A DNA stretch of 64,000 nt. Source: Patiria miniata. Its lineage: Eukaryota; Echinodermata; Asteroidea; Valvatida; Asterinidae. Where the stretch lies: positions 9,118,632-9,182,631 of the forward strand of contig NW_024037047.1 in the NCBI RefSeq assembly GCF_015706575.1. Reading direction: 5' to 3'. Of the stretch, positions 23,301-35,321 are shown piece by piece. How positions within the stretch are numbered: position 1 is the stretch's first letter; every line of letters starts with the position of its first letter. Both the position numbers and the translations under genes were made by a program. A model generated the notes under the pieces. It ran no database searches, was not told the origin of the DNA, and saw only the letters and a program-made list of their open reading frames with translations.

Positions 23301-25691
23301 CTCCTCTCTGGATATGTACTCGTATTTTGAAATATTTATTTGTAAATACAAACTGATTATCTTTGTATATTATATCTTCATATTAATTGAATACACGCTT
23401 TCTTGCCCGTTCATTGGAAGTTCTACCAGTGCATTGTTTTTTTTTAGTGAAGGGCAAGAGTGATCATCAAGCTCGATTGGCATCGATTAAAGTATTTACA
23501 ATGTACATGGATTCTCAGTCTATGTCGTAATCAAAACAAAACCGACTGGCAAAATGCTGCATCAACATTCGTATCCACAAAATTCACAACTGCACGACAT
23601 TTTTTGTTGGGTCAATTCAGTTTAGTATATCACAGCATTTCACACGCACTGTTTATTTTGTGCGACACTTCGAACAGATGTGTATAGTATTTGATAACAG
23701 CCGTGTGCTGCACCGTTATGGGTTTAAAGCCGGCCAAAAGAAGTTTGAAGTTTGATCACAAAATCGGATTTTTATCATGTTTGATTTTTGAAGTATTGGT
23801 GGCGAAGTTCAAGTATCGTTGCACTGGAATGATCGAAATAAAGTCTGCAGCAATGGTGATGTCAACTTGTTTATTAGAAACTTGTTAATCCAAAACAATT
23901 CCAACACGATCATCAGAAACTGAAAACAAAACAAAAAGAAATTATATCAAAGTATTATATTTTCTATTATTACTTTGCCCCTATAATCCAAAAAGTACAA
24001 CTTGTTTGCGTTTGGTTGAGTTGATAAAACACAATAAATTGGTCCTAGAATTTACGGATTTTCAACCATTGTTCACTTATCCCAGTATCCCTTATCAGTG
24101 GCGTAACTACGGGGAGGGGGCAGCGGATGTCCATGTCCCCGCGTTCCCCCCCCCCCCCCCATTTAAAATCTTGAATTGCAAAAAATATGTATCATTTACC
24201 TTCAGTTCCCCCCTCTTGAAAACATTAGGTCCCCCCCTCCCTCGAACACCCGGTTACGTTAATGCCCGTTATTTATTGGAAATGTGCAAAAACTACGTGT
24301 AAGATTAAGCTAAATTGGGATTTATTACAACTGGATACTGTTAATACCAGTCCTTTTCTACATTGACCGCGCATAGCGTAAAACTAGAAGTACCAGATGT
24401 GGTTATAGCGCCACCACGCGGCCTGAGTCATACAAGTTTGGAAAATGTCAAGTGATATCTTTGCTGCGAAATGTCATTGCGTTATTTTCGGAGAAGGAAG
24501 GCGGGAGTTCAAATTTGCATTACAGAAATAAAATGTTTCTGTAATCACTGTGGTCGAGTATGAAGATTCCAAGAATCCAAAATTCTGATTAGAAAGAAAC
24601 AACCAGAGGAAACGGTTCCTGTGATGAATAACCACAGCGCCCTCTATATTGACCAGATTGATGACTCTGTTACCAGACTGTTTGTTGCCAGCTGGAGCAA
24701 TATAGACCTTTATCAGCTGCCACCATTTCAGGCATGTTCCCTGTATCCAATAACAGTACTGAATGATAATGTTTTTTGGGCAAAAAGGAACCAAACTATT
24801 TTCCTTCCAGCCTCGCTTTGGTTACGTTGATTCGAATGGGAAAAATCAAGATGGCGGCAACTATAGTCTGGACTGTTCCAACTTTCACATGAATCTGCGT
24901 CACGATAACGTGCAACACTGTGCATTATTCTAATTTTCTGTATTTTCCCCATCATTTCAAACTGGTTTAAAAGACCCATAACCTTTTCTAAAACATTATT
25001 GTTTTTACTAAAAATATTTTGTCTTTTTTGTTTTGTTTTACAAAAAACACCCCAACAAATTATCAGTAAGGATTAAAAGCAAAATGTGCGAAATGCCACC
25101 AACAACATGAAACATTTTAAGCATGATATTGAAATCCTCAATTATATTATCCTTAAAATATTTAATAACATTTAACTATCTTTTGTACAATATGATACAA
25201 ATTCTACATTGATTACACTTATGAACATAGACACAAGACCAAAATCAGAACGTTCGTCATTTCTTAAGGATATGGCCCATAAATATTGTACCGAATTAGA
25301 AAATTTGGGTCAATGAAAAGATTGATTTGGACACTCATAGGCCAAAAAACACAGATTTCTAAGCAAGTCAAGTTTCGCATTTGTGATGGAAATTAAGATC
25401 CTTACAAACCTAACATTATTTTTCCTCCGTTTTTGTTCTCTTCAGTTTTCAATCATACATTATATGATGCCCTGTGAGTACAAAAAGTATTGCAGAAACC
25501 TCTCTCTCTCAACGATGTCCACAGGAGATAAAAATGCACAAAGAAACAAGTAATTTGTGAAACCTTCATCGATACTTAAAGGAGAAAGCTTGAGCTCACA
25601 AGAATCACATGAACTAAAAGTTTCTTAATAGAGAATTCACTTTGGGTAATGTGGTTTCACTCCTATTTTTCAGCGAGCTTATGTAGTTATC
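23301..25691. other. intergenic, convergent 3' ends
   Basis: Separates the 3' ends of cluster members 1 (+) and 2 (-). It contains a possible hAT-type MITE at 24096-24264 and otherwise AT-rich unique DNA. Confidence 0.4.
24096..24264. mobile_element. possible hAT-type MITE
   Basis: The left end CAGTGGCGTAACTACGGGG and the reverse complement of the right end, CATTAACGTAACCGGG, are imperfect inverted repeats. The CAGTGGCGTAACTA type of end is typical of hAT elements. Flanks TCCCTTAT and CCCGTTAT could be a decayed 8-bp target duplication. The interior is C-rich. Confidence 0.45.
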
Positions 25692-26789
25692 TTAAAGTTT
25701 ATACACTCGGACGCCGAATGTGTCTTTGCTTTTAATGTCCTGTGCTGAATTGTCCTTTGGCCCGTTGGGATTGCGGCTCGTCTTTCCGTTCGCTCCTCGC
25801 TTCAGTCTGTCACCGCCGGTGAAGGTGTGGTTGCCGTTCTCTGGCTTGGCCCGTTCTTCCCAGCTCGTAGTCCGCCACATCGGTACGAGCGAGTCCTGTA
25901 GCCGGGTGAATCTCTCGTCCTGGGTGCAGCTCCAGGTCGCGGGGCTCGCCTCTGGGGAATGACTGGGTTCCTTCTGGGCCTCACTCACTGACAGGTGGTC
26001 GCTCACATGTTTGATGGTCGTCACCATGTTGTGCTCCACGATGTCGTGCATCGATTCACCTGTCCTCAGTAGCCGTCGGTTGTGGGGGAGAGACAGGTTA
26101 GCCCTGGTGGGTCTGGGTGAGTGCTGGGGTGAGGTACTCGCATCGGCGATTCTTGGGAACTTGACGTCCGTTGAAGCGTGTGAGGCCTTCCGAAGCCTCC
26201 CCGGGCTGCCCCCGGCAACTGACCCGACAGATGACCCGACTCTGGCCGTTGAGCAGCGCGACGACACCAAGCTACCGCGTACTGAGAGATCAGGCAGTTC
26301 CTGCCCACCGGTCCTGGTCCCGCGCCCCAAAGTCTTGTAATCTCTCTGTAGCCCTTCAACCACCGCCACGCTCTTCTTGAACGCATCTTCAAGGAAATCC
26401 AACTTCTTCAGAGTCAGTTCCTCAGCCCTCTTCACCTGTTGCATGGACAGCTTGTGGAGTTCCATCTCCAGTTTCTTCTGCGAGTTGGTGTTGCCGGTCA
26501 TCACGACCCTCTTCATCATGCTGTTGTGGCCGTACGGTGTCGGCAAAATATCGCCACTCAGGTCGGTGTAAGACCTGGTGAAGGCGGACTTTCCCCTAAT
26601 CTGGGTGGGACGATCGATGTCTTGTCCAGGCGGGGACGGGCAGCGTGATTCGCCGCCCAGCTCGGGGCAGCTTCTAGTGTCCGTGATACATGAAGCCGGA
26701 GAAAAGCTCCTGTTGAACTTTTTACGTGGTGGGCTTGGTGAGTCCTCCACGAGTTGGAGCCTGATGGTTGGATTTTGAGATGGTGGCAT
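25692..26789 (-). CDS. single-coding-exon coiled-coil/disordered protein, cluster member 2
   Basis: 365 aa, ATG at 26789, open without interruption. The first 100 residues are Pro/Ser/Arg-rich and include RSYTDL (72-77). Residues about 101-153 form a clear amphipathic coiled coil (KKLEMELHKLSMQQVKRAEE onward). The remainder is Ser/Arg/Gly-rich, with repeated RCST, GSVAGGSPGR and similar low-complexity sequence, and ends FGVRVYKL. There is no signal peptide, enzyme motif or Cys motif. GC content is much higher than in the flanking DNA, as expected for a real coding exon. A TATATA lies about 65 bp upstream of the ATG. A structural, possibly cytoskeletal, role would fit the coiled coil, but that is inference only. 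Confidence 0.75.
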   Translation of the reverse strand: MPPSQNPTIRLQLVEDSPSPPRKKFNRSFSPASCITDTRSCPELGGESRCPSPPGQDIDRPTQIRGKSAFTRSYTDLSGDILPTPYGHNSMMKRVVMTGNTNSQKKLEMELHKLSMQQVKRAEELTLKKLDFLEDAFKKSVAVVEGLQRDYKTLGRGTRTGGQELPDLSVRGSLVSSRCSTARVGSSVGSVAGGSPGRLRKASHASTDVKFPRIADASTSPQHSPRPTRANLSLPHNRRLLRTGESMHDIVEHNMVTTIKHVSDHLSVSEAQKEPSHSPEASPATWSCTQDERFTRLQDSLVPMWRTTSWEERAKPENGNHTFTGGDRLKRGANGKTSRNPNGPKDNSAQDIKSKDTFGVRVYKL

Positions 26790-26849
26790 GATGAAACTCG
26801 AGCGGAAAAATGCGACGATAAGTGGGCAGTGTCTCAGGTCAACTGGAAA

Positions 26850-26857
26850 TTATATAG
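26850..26857 (-). promoter_or_regulatory. TATA-like element or pyrimidine-tract acceptor
   Basis: On the minus strand CTATATAAT lies about 60 bp before the ATG of the 365-aa gene. It suits a TATA box with a ~30-nt leader. The following TTTCCAG could instead be a splice acceptor, as found before other cluster genes, so the role is undecided. Confidence 0.35.
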
Positions 26858-28717
26858 AGTTGGCAAAGTCCGATGTCTGAATCTTCCTCTATTTCTCCAT
26901 CAGCTTCTCAGTCGATATGAAACATAACTTATTCACTTATACATGTACAGTGATGACATCTTTACGCATGCAAACGTCTTGCACGATAGAGGTCTGTTGA
27001 GTTAATGTCACATCATCAGCTGATGCACCTCCAATTTCTTAAGAGAATTAAGCTTTCAGCCACCTTCTAAGAATCTCAACGATTACAACCTGGAAGCCCA
27101 CTGACGTAAGGTGTCCCCCTGCTGATTTGATGGGCGTGTCTTTCCGTTGTTCGCTGATGAGAAACAAACAGAACGATCATCTTCTTTAACGTCTTTCCGG
27201 TTTATTCGCCCCGAACAACACCCAGTTTTTATTGACCTGTCAACCCCTTCATTTCATCTGGACTTCCCCACCCCTGTATTTCAAGTACCATTAGGCTGAG
27301 TATTGTTTCATGCAGTGTAAACGATCAAGCATTAATTGTTGCACATGCGCTGAATACCTGTCACTCACTATCCGTTCATTCATAAAATACGCCAGTCAAC
27401 TTTTTATGAATGGGTGACGTGTGTAAGGGCGGGCGTCCCGTCACGCTGTTTATCGTAGCTGGCACAATTACATGACCGTATCTTAATCCTTTCTATAAGG
27501 ACTCTTAGCATTATTGTCTCTTTTTGTCCGTTGACGACAGGAGTCCATGGCTGACAATCTAATTTAATTGCCCAATCTACGTCATCACCTTTTACTCTAT
27601 GATATCACGAATGATAAATCAAATATTTGAGCATAAATGACGTAAAGGAAGTTGCCTTATAAGTAGTGCCTTCAAGGCGCGGAAGTCGGAAGTCAAGACA
27701 ATTACCTTAATTGAAGGCATTTTCATCTTGTCAATTCTAGGTAAACGTCGAACACTTGTGGGCGTATGTTACGATACTTAAATTAAGGACTGAGGAAGAC
27801 AATTATAATGTTTGAATTACAATTAGAGATAAGTGTTTTAAAATAGTTCCAAGAAAAGGTCTCATTCAAGATGTCCCGAGGCTTATAGTTGAAAGTGAAG
27901 CGGTTGGAATGAAAGCAGCAGATCAACTTGCAACACAATTATGCTCTGTCTTAGAGGGTAGGAATTTGCAGCATTTTGAGAGATTACAAACAAAATAGAT
28001 TGATGCACATGTTTCACTTAGTCCCACTTTTGCATGAAAATAAAATCTTGGTATTGAGCCTGGCGATAGCGTATTATTGGATTTTATTAATTTGTGCGAT
28101 AACGTCATCATCCCACTTAACTCTACTTTGTTTGAACTTGGGGCGAATGGTGCATCAAAAGGACGGTCGGACAGGTTTTCTGCAAAATCTGCGATTGCTG
28201 ATTGCATTATATTCACAAATACCTCACTGAGCTGAGATAATGCAACAAAATTACTTTAGCACAAGTCATAATTATTAACCAATTAAACACACACTGCTTC
28301 TTTTTCCATTGATATGAAAAAAAAAACATTGTTGCCTCATTAGGCTACTCTACCTGTCCAAATTTAAGATAAATACGCAATAATTTAGAAACTTATTTGT
28401 TGTTTAATGAGCTTTTTTTTTGTAATAAACTATACACCATGTACGTATTAATATTTATTCCACACTAAAAAAAACATATTGTTAGCAATGTTTCAAAAAT
28501 AGCTATGCAGCATTTTAAAATAAAATCCTGAGGTACAGAACTGTAAATGAATTGTTGATGGGCTGAACTGTGGGATGAGCTCACGTATGTAATTACGGGA
28601 CAGTTCATTAATACTCTTTTAGTATCCGCCATTATGGGAGATTTGATTTCATGACCTGGTGTCAACACTTCCTGACATCTAGTTATACCCATAATGCCAT
28701 GCGTTTCCTTCACAATA
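26858..28717. other. intergenic, no gene seen
   Basis: Upstream region of the minus-strand gene at 25692-26789. AT-rich, with no clear exons or repeats with ends. Confidence 0.4.
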
Positions 28718-28880
28718 CAGTCAAACCCTGATAAGAAGAGCATTCTTAGTACAACGTCATGCTTATAACAAGCGAAATCTTAGGTCACAAGACCTTGTTT
28801 TGCTTTGTTAATACAAGGTACCTGTTATAAGAAGGTATTTTTTTAAGTCTTAAGGACCATGTTATAAAGGTGTTCGACTG
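28718..28880. mobile_element. pogo-like MITE 1
   Basis: A 163-bp element flanked by TA on both sides (28716-28717, 28881-28882). The ends CAGTCAAACCCTGATAAG and (right, reverse complement) CAGTCGAACACCTTTATAAC form imperfect inverted repeats. TA insertion with CAGT termini fits the pogo/Tigger group of the Tc1-mariner superfamily. It is related to the element at 31264, with left and right ends swapped. Confidence 0.75.
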
Positions 28881-29006
28881 TACTTTGTTAAGAATATAAG
28901 CCGTTAGAAGTGCTACGTGGACACGAGTGAAGAGATTAGCATGAACGAGCGCCCTCAGTCGGTGGGCATGAGTGAACGACGCTACCCCATTAGACTAAAA
29001 TGTGTA

Positions 29007-29193
29007 CAGTCGAGTCTCGTTATAACAAACTCGCTCGAATCTAGCCAAATTGTTTGTTATATCAGAATTTTGTATTAAGAAGAAAATCAGTCCCATTCAT
29101 TGTGCACACAAATGCACAGTCGGGACCAAGGCTTTGTGTTTGTTATAACCAGAATTTTGTATTAACAGAGTTTGTACTAACGAGAGTCGACTG
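29007..29193. mobile_element. pogo-like MITE 2
   Basis: A 187-bp element flanked by TA. The left end is CAGTCGAGTCTCGTTATAAC; the right end in reverse complement is CAGTCGACTCTCGTTAGTAC. Internal AGAATTTTGTATTAA is repeated twice. No coding capacity. Confidence 0.8.
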
Positions 29194-29663
29194 TACATGT
29201 TTACATCACATCGCAATGACTCTGTATCACTTTCACAGAATTTGAAGGAAACACAGTGTATTGCTTACCGCCATAATACATTATGGTTAAAAGTGGCAAA
29301 GTTAACCCATCAATTCCAGAAACTCATTACATGTACATGTATCGATTGATGCAAAATGTTAACTTCACCATTTTCGAAAAAAAAATTGGTAAAAATACTT
29401 CGGCAAACAGGACTTTCCTATTCTGATTAAAATTATACATTTTGGCTGATGAATGAACGGCTTGTGTCAGACTGAATTATGCTATCAATTTGATCAAATC
29501 CGTGGCGATATGATAAACAAAAATAGTACAAAAACAGAGACACATAAATGTATTAAGTATGTTTATAAGTCATTGTAAGATTACGCTATTCAAGAAAAGA
29601 CGTGAAGTTAATTTCATATAAGATAATTATGTACAGGTACATGTTTTATCAGCTGAGATAAGA

Positions 29664-31082
29664 TTACTGTTCAGCTTTTGATCCGAAGTGTCTTTCGACG
29701 GGATAGAATCCAAACTCCTTTTCCATCCAAGGAGTCGGGCTATTCGGCGGGCAGATATCCCCCTTAGGAGAGGCTTGGTAGAACTTGCACTGCGGGCAAT
29801 CCACGCTGTGTGACGGTATGACTACAGGAGCAAGCCTGGAAGGACTGGCGTACACAAACACGGTATGAGGGGAGTAATATCTGTTCTCCGGCCAGACTAC
29901 GTGAGGTACGCGCGGCTGGAGGGCCTGCATGGCCCGGTCGAAGCGGTTTTTGTCAGAGTCGTCAGAGCCCGGAGTATCGTCCAAATCCTCCCGCCAGCGG
30001 ACGCCGAAGGGAGTGGCGCAGGTCGGGTCATGCTTGGCTTGCCGGAGGACGATCTTCTGGAGTTCCTCACAGACGCTGTCGGCGTCGTTGGACACCACCG
30101 GGCTGGAGGTGCCAGTCGACCGCTCCTGGTCATCACTCTCCGGGCCACTGGTGTCTGGATCCCGGTGCAGTGGTGTCGCAACTTCGACGAATCCAAGTTT
30201 TCGTTTAGAAGACTCACTGTCTACCTGGGCCTCATCAAATTCAAGTTTTGGGCACGATGTTCTCGGGTTGAGTTCTTCCTTGGTTACCAGTCCAAATGAG
30301 TTGCAAGGGGAAGAGTCACTGCGACTTGCTGGTGCCATCTTAGTGACGATGGTCGTGCTGCTGGTAACGGAGCTGCTCACCCGCCTTCCCTTCCGGGACG
30401 CGTTCTGGCTTTTGCTGCCTGGCGAGTCTTTGCTGAGGTAGCCAGAGTCAGACCTGGTCGCCATTCTAGCCACGTAGTTTGCCTCACACGTGCATGTGTT
30501 TGTCTCTTTGGAGTCGATCACCGGGAAGTCTTGGGAACCGGCTCCGCTTTTCCCGGAGCCCGTTGCCGGTCCTTGTTTTCCTCTTGGCTTCCTCCGTCTT
30601 TGTAGCTTCAGCAGAACCTCGGTTCGGCTGTAAGAATGCCTGCCCAACCTGTGCTCAAATCTGGAGCTCTCTTCGGGCTTAATATTCGGCAGCTGCGTCT
30701 TGCTCTTTGGACTAGCATTGTTTGTGTTATTACTGTTGTTATTGGCACCGAAAGGCGGTGCCGGTGCGCCGATGCGGTACTGCTCCAAATCACAGCTTTT
30801 GGTCTCCTCCCGGTAGCCCATCTGAGTTGCAGCTCTTAGATGCTCCGTAGCTGCCTGTGTAATGGTGAAGAGCTGCCGGGCATCATACAGCCTTCCCCGA
30901 GTGTTTGTTCTCCCCGGTACCTTGGGTGCATCCCGCCCGGTGGGGGATGGTTTGAGGTACTGAGGTAGTACCCCAAGAGGTCTCTTCCAACGATAGGCGC
31001 GCATGGCCGGGGAGGGTGACGGTTCATACTCCAGACGAGCCGGCTCAGCAAACGGGTTGGTGGCAAGAAGTTTGACTGGCAT
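29664..31082 (-). CDS. single-coding-exon protein with C-terminal Cys motif, cluster member 3
   Basis: 472 aa from the ATG at 31082, whose context ACCACCATG is near ideal. The frame is open slightly further to a GTG at 31103. A strong acceptor (TCCTTATTTCACAG) ends at 31137, so a 5' non-coding exon is likely. The N-terminus (MPVKLLATNPF) is followed by Pro/Arg-rich sequence, an Asn-rich run (~115-125), the basic block LQRRRKPRGK and long Ser-rich stretches. Residues about 425-449 read HSVDCPQC, 11 residues, then CPPNSP; the last 23 residues are charged. The His plus three Cys could bind zinc. The same motif with identical spacing ends cluster member 5. No known domain recognised. Confidence 0.8.
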   Translation of the reverse strand: MPVKLLATNPFAEPARLEYEPSPSPAMRAYRWKRPLGVLPQYLKPSPTGRDAPKVPGRTNTRGRLYDARQLFTITQAATEHLRAATQMGYREETKSCDLEQYRIGAPAPPFGANNNSNNTNNASPKSKTQLPNIKPEESSRFEHRLGRHSYSRTEVLLKLQRRRKPRGKQGPATGSGKSGAGSQDFPVIDSKETNTCTCEANYVARMATRSDSGYLSKDSPGSKSQNASRKGRRVSSSVTSSTTIVTKMAPASRSDSSPCNSFGLVTKEELNPRTSCPKLEFDEAQVDSESSKRKLGFVEVATPLHRDPDTSGPESDDQERSTGTSSPVVSNDADSVCEELQKIVLRQAKHDPTCATPFGVRWREDLDDTPGSDDSDKNRFDRAMQALQPRVPHVVWPENRYYSPHTVFVYASPSRLAPVVIPSHSVDCPQCKFYQASPKGDICPPNSPTPWMEKEFGFYPVERHFGSKAEQ

Positions 31083-31136
31083 GGTGGTCAGAATGAACCT
31101 CACCTTCTGACTTTGTTCATGCTCGATCTCTCAAAG

Positions 31137-31263
31137 CTGTGAAATAAGGAGAGGAGAAATGTTAACCATTGATGATTCAATAATTCTTACCACATGTTGA
31201 TATTAATTTCCAGTCGCCATATGCAAAATGTACGCGCCCTGCAAGGTCCATTGCAACAATGTA
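31137..31263. other. likely 5'-UTR intron of cluster member 3
   Basis: Begins, on the minus strand, just upstream of the acceptor before the 472-aa coding exon. No coding signal. The next element starts at 31264. Confidence 0.4.
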
Positions 31264-31450
31264 CAGTCAAACACCTTTATAACAAGGTCCTTGTGACTTT
31301 ACAAATTGCCTTGTTACAACAGGTACCTTGTTTTAACAGTATTGGAAAACAAAAGTAAACAAAGAAAAACATAAGACTTGGGACATAAACTTGTGCTTGT
31401 TATAAGCAGGATGTTGTATTAACAGTGCTCTTCTTATCAGGGCTCGACTG
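31264..31450. mobile_element. pogo-like MITE 3
   Basis: A 187-bp element flanked by TA (31262-31263, 31451-31452). The left end CAGTCAAACACCTTTATAAC and right end (reverse complement) CAGTCGAGCCCTGATAAG are the same two end types as the element at 28718, in swapped order. So the two are diverged copies of one family in opposite orientation. It probably lies in the 5'-UTR intron or promoter region of cluster member 3. Confidence 0.8.
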
Positions 31451-33537
31451 TACATCGCATGATATTGCGGCCGATGATCAGAAATTTGTGAGCTGAGCAT
31501 CTACGAAACTTGCTCCTGGTCTCTCTCACGCAAAACGGTCATCTTGGTCAGCTTCTTAAGCCAAGGGGGTGCTTAATATAAAGTTATTTTAATAACTCTC
31601 TATTCATGTGAAATCCTTAATGACATTTTTAAGCACATAACATTATGACCGATAGAGTTGGAAGTTGTTGCTTATAGATAAATCCTACATCAGTGATCTA
31701 TTCTGCAAAATAAACAATACGATTTCCACACTATATTTTCCTCCTACCTCGAAAACAATTACCTAAACATAGCGACGATGGAACAAATATATGGCCACAG
31801 AATTTCCCAGAAAAAAATCACTTTCCAGCTCTTTTGTTGTTCCGAGAAAATCAAAGCTTTTAAGAGCCGAGCCAAGTATAATACTGTAACTAAATCCGCC
31901 GTTGACTAATTATTCAGCATGCCTATAATGAGATGTTCTTCAAGAAAAGTAAAATGGATCTTAGTCTAAATCGATGGGGACGTACCTAAAATGGTGAAAA
32001 GTCTATCGTTGCTATCAAGATGTACCGATGATTAAGAACCCTCCTAGGTCGGGTCTGAAGGTGCGTACCGTACCTGCAGATGTACCTTCCAACCTCACGT
32101 CATCTGTCATTAGCTGCATTAGTCTCCCCGTGTGCTGGCTCTCACGACCGCCTGGTACAGCTCTGTTCTGGCTGGAAAAAATAACCGGCGTTGCTGTGGA
32201 AATCGGCCCTCAAACACCAGCTGCAAAACGACCACCGAGTTCTCGCCGACAAGTGGCAGGCCGGTGCGTTTTGAAGTCCCTTCGAGATGTCTGCATTCAC
32301 GCGCACACTTTTCAACTCATAAAGGAGTTCATTAATTATTAGCCCGAAAGGGAAATGATTTTCACAGAACCAGCTCCTCGTGAAAATGTCTTTGAACGAA
32401 TGATGTGACGTCCATGCATGCTAGCCGGTTGAAAGTCTTGAATATCATACAAGTCATCGTGCTGTTGATATTTCACAATGTATACATCTCCACATTTTGT
32501 ACACCAACAAATCTATGACAGTTTGTTGATTATATTAAATTCGTACATTTACTTGCTTGTTGTTCACAGTTTTTGCACATGTACATAAGCTGGTCAGATC
32601 GAACTAGTCCTTGTTGCCTCTTGTTGCTACCCGCTTGAAGTAAACTCCTCTGAATAGCCGTGAATAGCTTGCCCGTGTCTTGCCAATTTTCCTCAGAAAG
32701 CAAAACAGATAAAATCGATGGTGTAGGTGAGTGGCTATGGGCCTGTCTCGGAGCGCTGGGCTATTCACGGCAACAGCGGGCCCCGCAGAGGGGTACGGAC
32801 CACAAAAGGGGTGCCAAGCTTTTATTTTCGTCACTGTCTGACAAAAGACCGGGAACGTCACACGTCCACTTGATAAGAACCGGGTACTGAACGGGGTGGA
32901 AAGAGGACAACAGAACCCCCACGAGCCATGGAAGAAGTTCGGTCACGATGAAAAAGAACGACCGACGTTGCCTCTTCGTTTCCCGGGCGACCATAAAACG
33001 CATGGATGCTTTGGTCCTTCATTACATCCCGGAGAAAAGCCAACTGGTTATCAAACGGGCCGTTCAGGAAATTAGTTGCCGTATAGACAATGGCCTTGCG
33101 GTGAAATCGCCTTGTGCAGACTCATGCAGTGGTTTACATCTATAGAGAAACGAGCCAGAAAACCAAACAGTGAACGATACTCCCCCATAAAATGCGCGTT
33201 TGGATTAAGGGATTTCTGGGTTGTTATCGTGATACACCTTTATGTGAAGACAAAGGTGAGGTCCTTGAAGAGAAGACACCACAAGCAGTCAACAACCAGC
33301 GCATGATCTAGCCTTTTGGTCAGAGAAAAAATTTAGCCCAATAATGTGTTGCAATGTACGGTGAAGTCAGAACTGGAAAACTGTGTTTGAGATCAATTTT
33401 TAATGCCACCAAAAGTAAAAGACCCACTACCACTTGAACCCTTGAAACTACACGACTTTTGCCACCACCTAACACCCACCTCAAAAGATTTAACACTTAG
33501 CCAGAGATTACTAAAAAAAAAAACACTAAAAAATCCG

Positions 33538-33571
33538 GTTCTTTTTAGAACCACACTTCTTCTAAAGAGAG
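33538..33571 (+). other. histone-type 3' stem-loop look-alike, copy 1
   Basis: GGTTCTTTTTAGAACCACA forms a 6-bp stem with a 4-nt loop, as in replication-dependent histone mRNA 3' ends, followed by CTTCTTCTAAAGAGAG. No histone reading frame lies upstream: the frame from 33403 starts MPPKVK, then diverges from any histone. Probably part of a dispersed repeat. Confidence 0.4.
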
Positions 33572-35286
33572 ATTATTCCACATGGTGTTACCGCAAACCT
33601 CACTACTATACACTAGCACCATGTCTTAAATCTTATTTAAAAAAAAAAAGACAGTCGATACAACTCTATCACTTTACACTCCTATCCTAAAATCTGAACA
33701 TGTTGTGACAGTTTTTTGTGTGATTTCAGCCATACAATTTTCTGAGAAGTGTTTGATTATAAGCGCACTAATGCCCACGAGGACGAGCTATTGCATCAAA
33801 ACATTCTGGAACTAACGATCCTTATAATGGCATTTCATTTTGATGTCAGGGTATTCCTCTTGTGTGTGTTCTTAATTCTTATCCGTCGTGTTTTATTTTC
33901 AATGGTTTCAAAGTCTGATGTCGGCCGCGTCATCAATCATGTAAATGAGATATTAAACGCTGTTATCGTGAGCAAACTGTGGACAGGTGTATTTGGATAT
34001 TAATAAATTAGCAGATTTGCAGCATCCCATTATAAATTGAATGCACGCTATGCGAGGATGGCATGCAGGTGTTAGATATGACCAAGCGTTTGGCTGCTTA
34101 TTCTCGTTGGCATTGATTTACATACACAGAAGTCGAGGAACCAGATCGACATCCCGGATGTCGAGGTGTCCCTTTGTCGGTGGTTTGTTGTCTTTTCGGT
34201 CAACAACAAATCAAAAACATTCCCGATATTTCGATAAATCTTGGTAGGTTTGCTTCATGCCCAGCGAGTACTCGCTGCATCCCATAAGGGCCTATGCACA
34301 ATGTTTCTGCTCAATGTTTTGAGCCAAAAAGTTAAACAAAGTTGCTTTTTTTTGCCAGCAAATATTTTTCCCCGGAAAAAAGTCGGTCCACAAATGGTTA
34401 CAGTTTATTAATTTTGATAGTACGAAAACCGAGAGTCCCGCTCGTAATTCCCCAAAGGTTGAATTTAGTTCATGCTAAAACAATGATTTTGGAAGACAAA
34501 AATGGCGCAGATTGCACGCCTGAGTAATTGTTTATCTTTGGTTAAAAATATCGTCAATTCGATATTAGCTAAAAGATATTCATGAAATGATTTTTTTTAA
34601 ATTAAAGCATTGACAAAATTACAGCTCATCATGAAAATGTAGTCATAGTGAAACGCCGGTGCACACAATTTAATGCTAAAGATTACTGTATACGCCCATG
34701 ACTCCCCATAAGAAGACGACGTCTCTCTCACTATGATGAAAGTTGGAGCAACACTGATTCCGCCAGGTTAGAGTATGGATCCCCGTCCCCACCCTGATAT
34801 ATCTATCTTGTATTTACCCAACAGTCGTGGTTCATCTCTTAGCTTTTCATTTGTACTGAGGAGAATGACAAATCCTGATCCCCTTACCACAGCCAGACTA
34901 AGCAGCTCAGGGCAGCTTGTGGTCATCTTGTGAAGTGGGATTTAGAGTCCATGTGGTGCAAACACAGGCCGGATCATCCGTGACTGACAGGTCTCCGCGC
35001 AAGACCAAGTCGCCACTTCTTTGGAAATGGTGTCTGCTGTTTCCTTGGAATTTCTTGGGTTCATGACTGCCAACTCATTGTGCCAGGATGGGCTTCTTTG
35101 TGGCCATATTAGCCAATAAGATACTTGGTAATTCTTTATATAAGAAGTTGGCGAAGTCATTTTCATGATAATAGGCCTATGCCTTCGAAGATGGTTCTTT
35201 GCAAGATCCGCCTTCTTAAGATGACGGCAGAGTATGCTGACCGAAACGTGGAGTTAAAACAATGACATATTCCCTATGACAAAGCT

Positions 35287-35321
35287 GGTTCTTTTCAGAG
35301 CCACAGTTTTCTTTTAGAGTG
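35287..35321 (+). other. histone-type 3' stem-loop look-alike, copy 2
   Basis: GGTTCTTTTCAGAGCCACA is close to the canonical histone stem-loop (GGYTCTTTTCAGRGCC core). It is followed by GTTTTCTTTTAGAGTG, which aligns with the sequence after copy 1. No histone coding sequence is seen upstream. Confidence 0.45.

Noticed and set aside
29865-30441. Long plus-strand frames opposite cluster member 3
   Set aside because: Antisense shadows of a GC-rich coding exon. The minus frame is longer, has a good start and carries the shared Cys motif.
33403-33690. Possible histone H2B start (MPPKVK...) upstream of a histone-like stem-loop
   Set aside because: Only the first five or six residues resemble H2B. 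The rest is unlike any histone.
34890-35320. Repeat-like stretch with ACTCCACGTTTCGGTCAGCA (minus strand), possible retroelement tail
   Set aside because: No diagnostic protein motif or defined ends could be seen, so no family was assigned.
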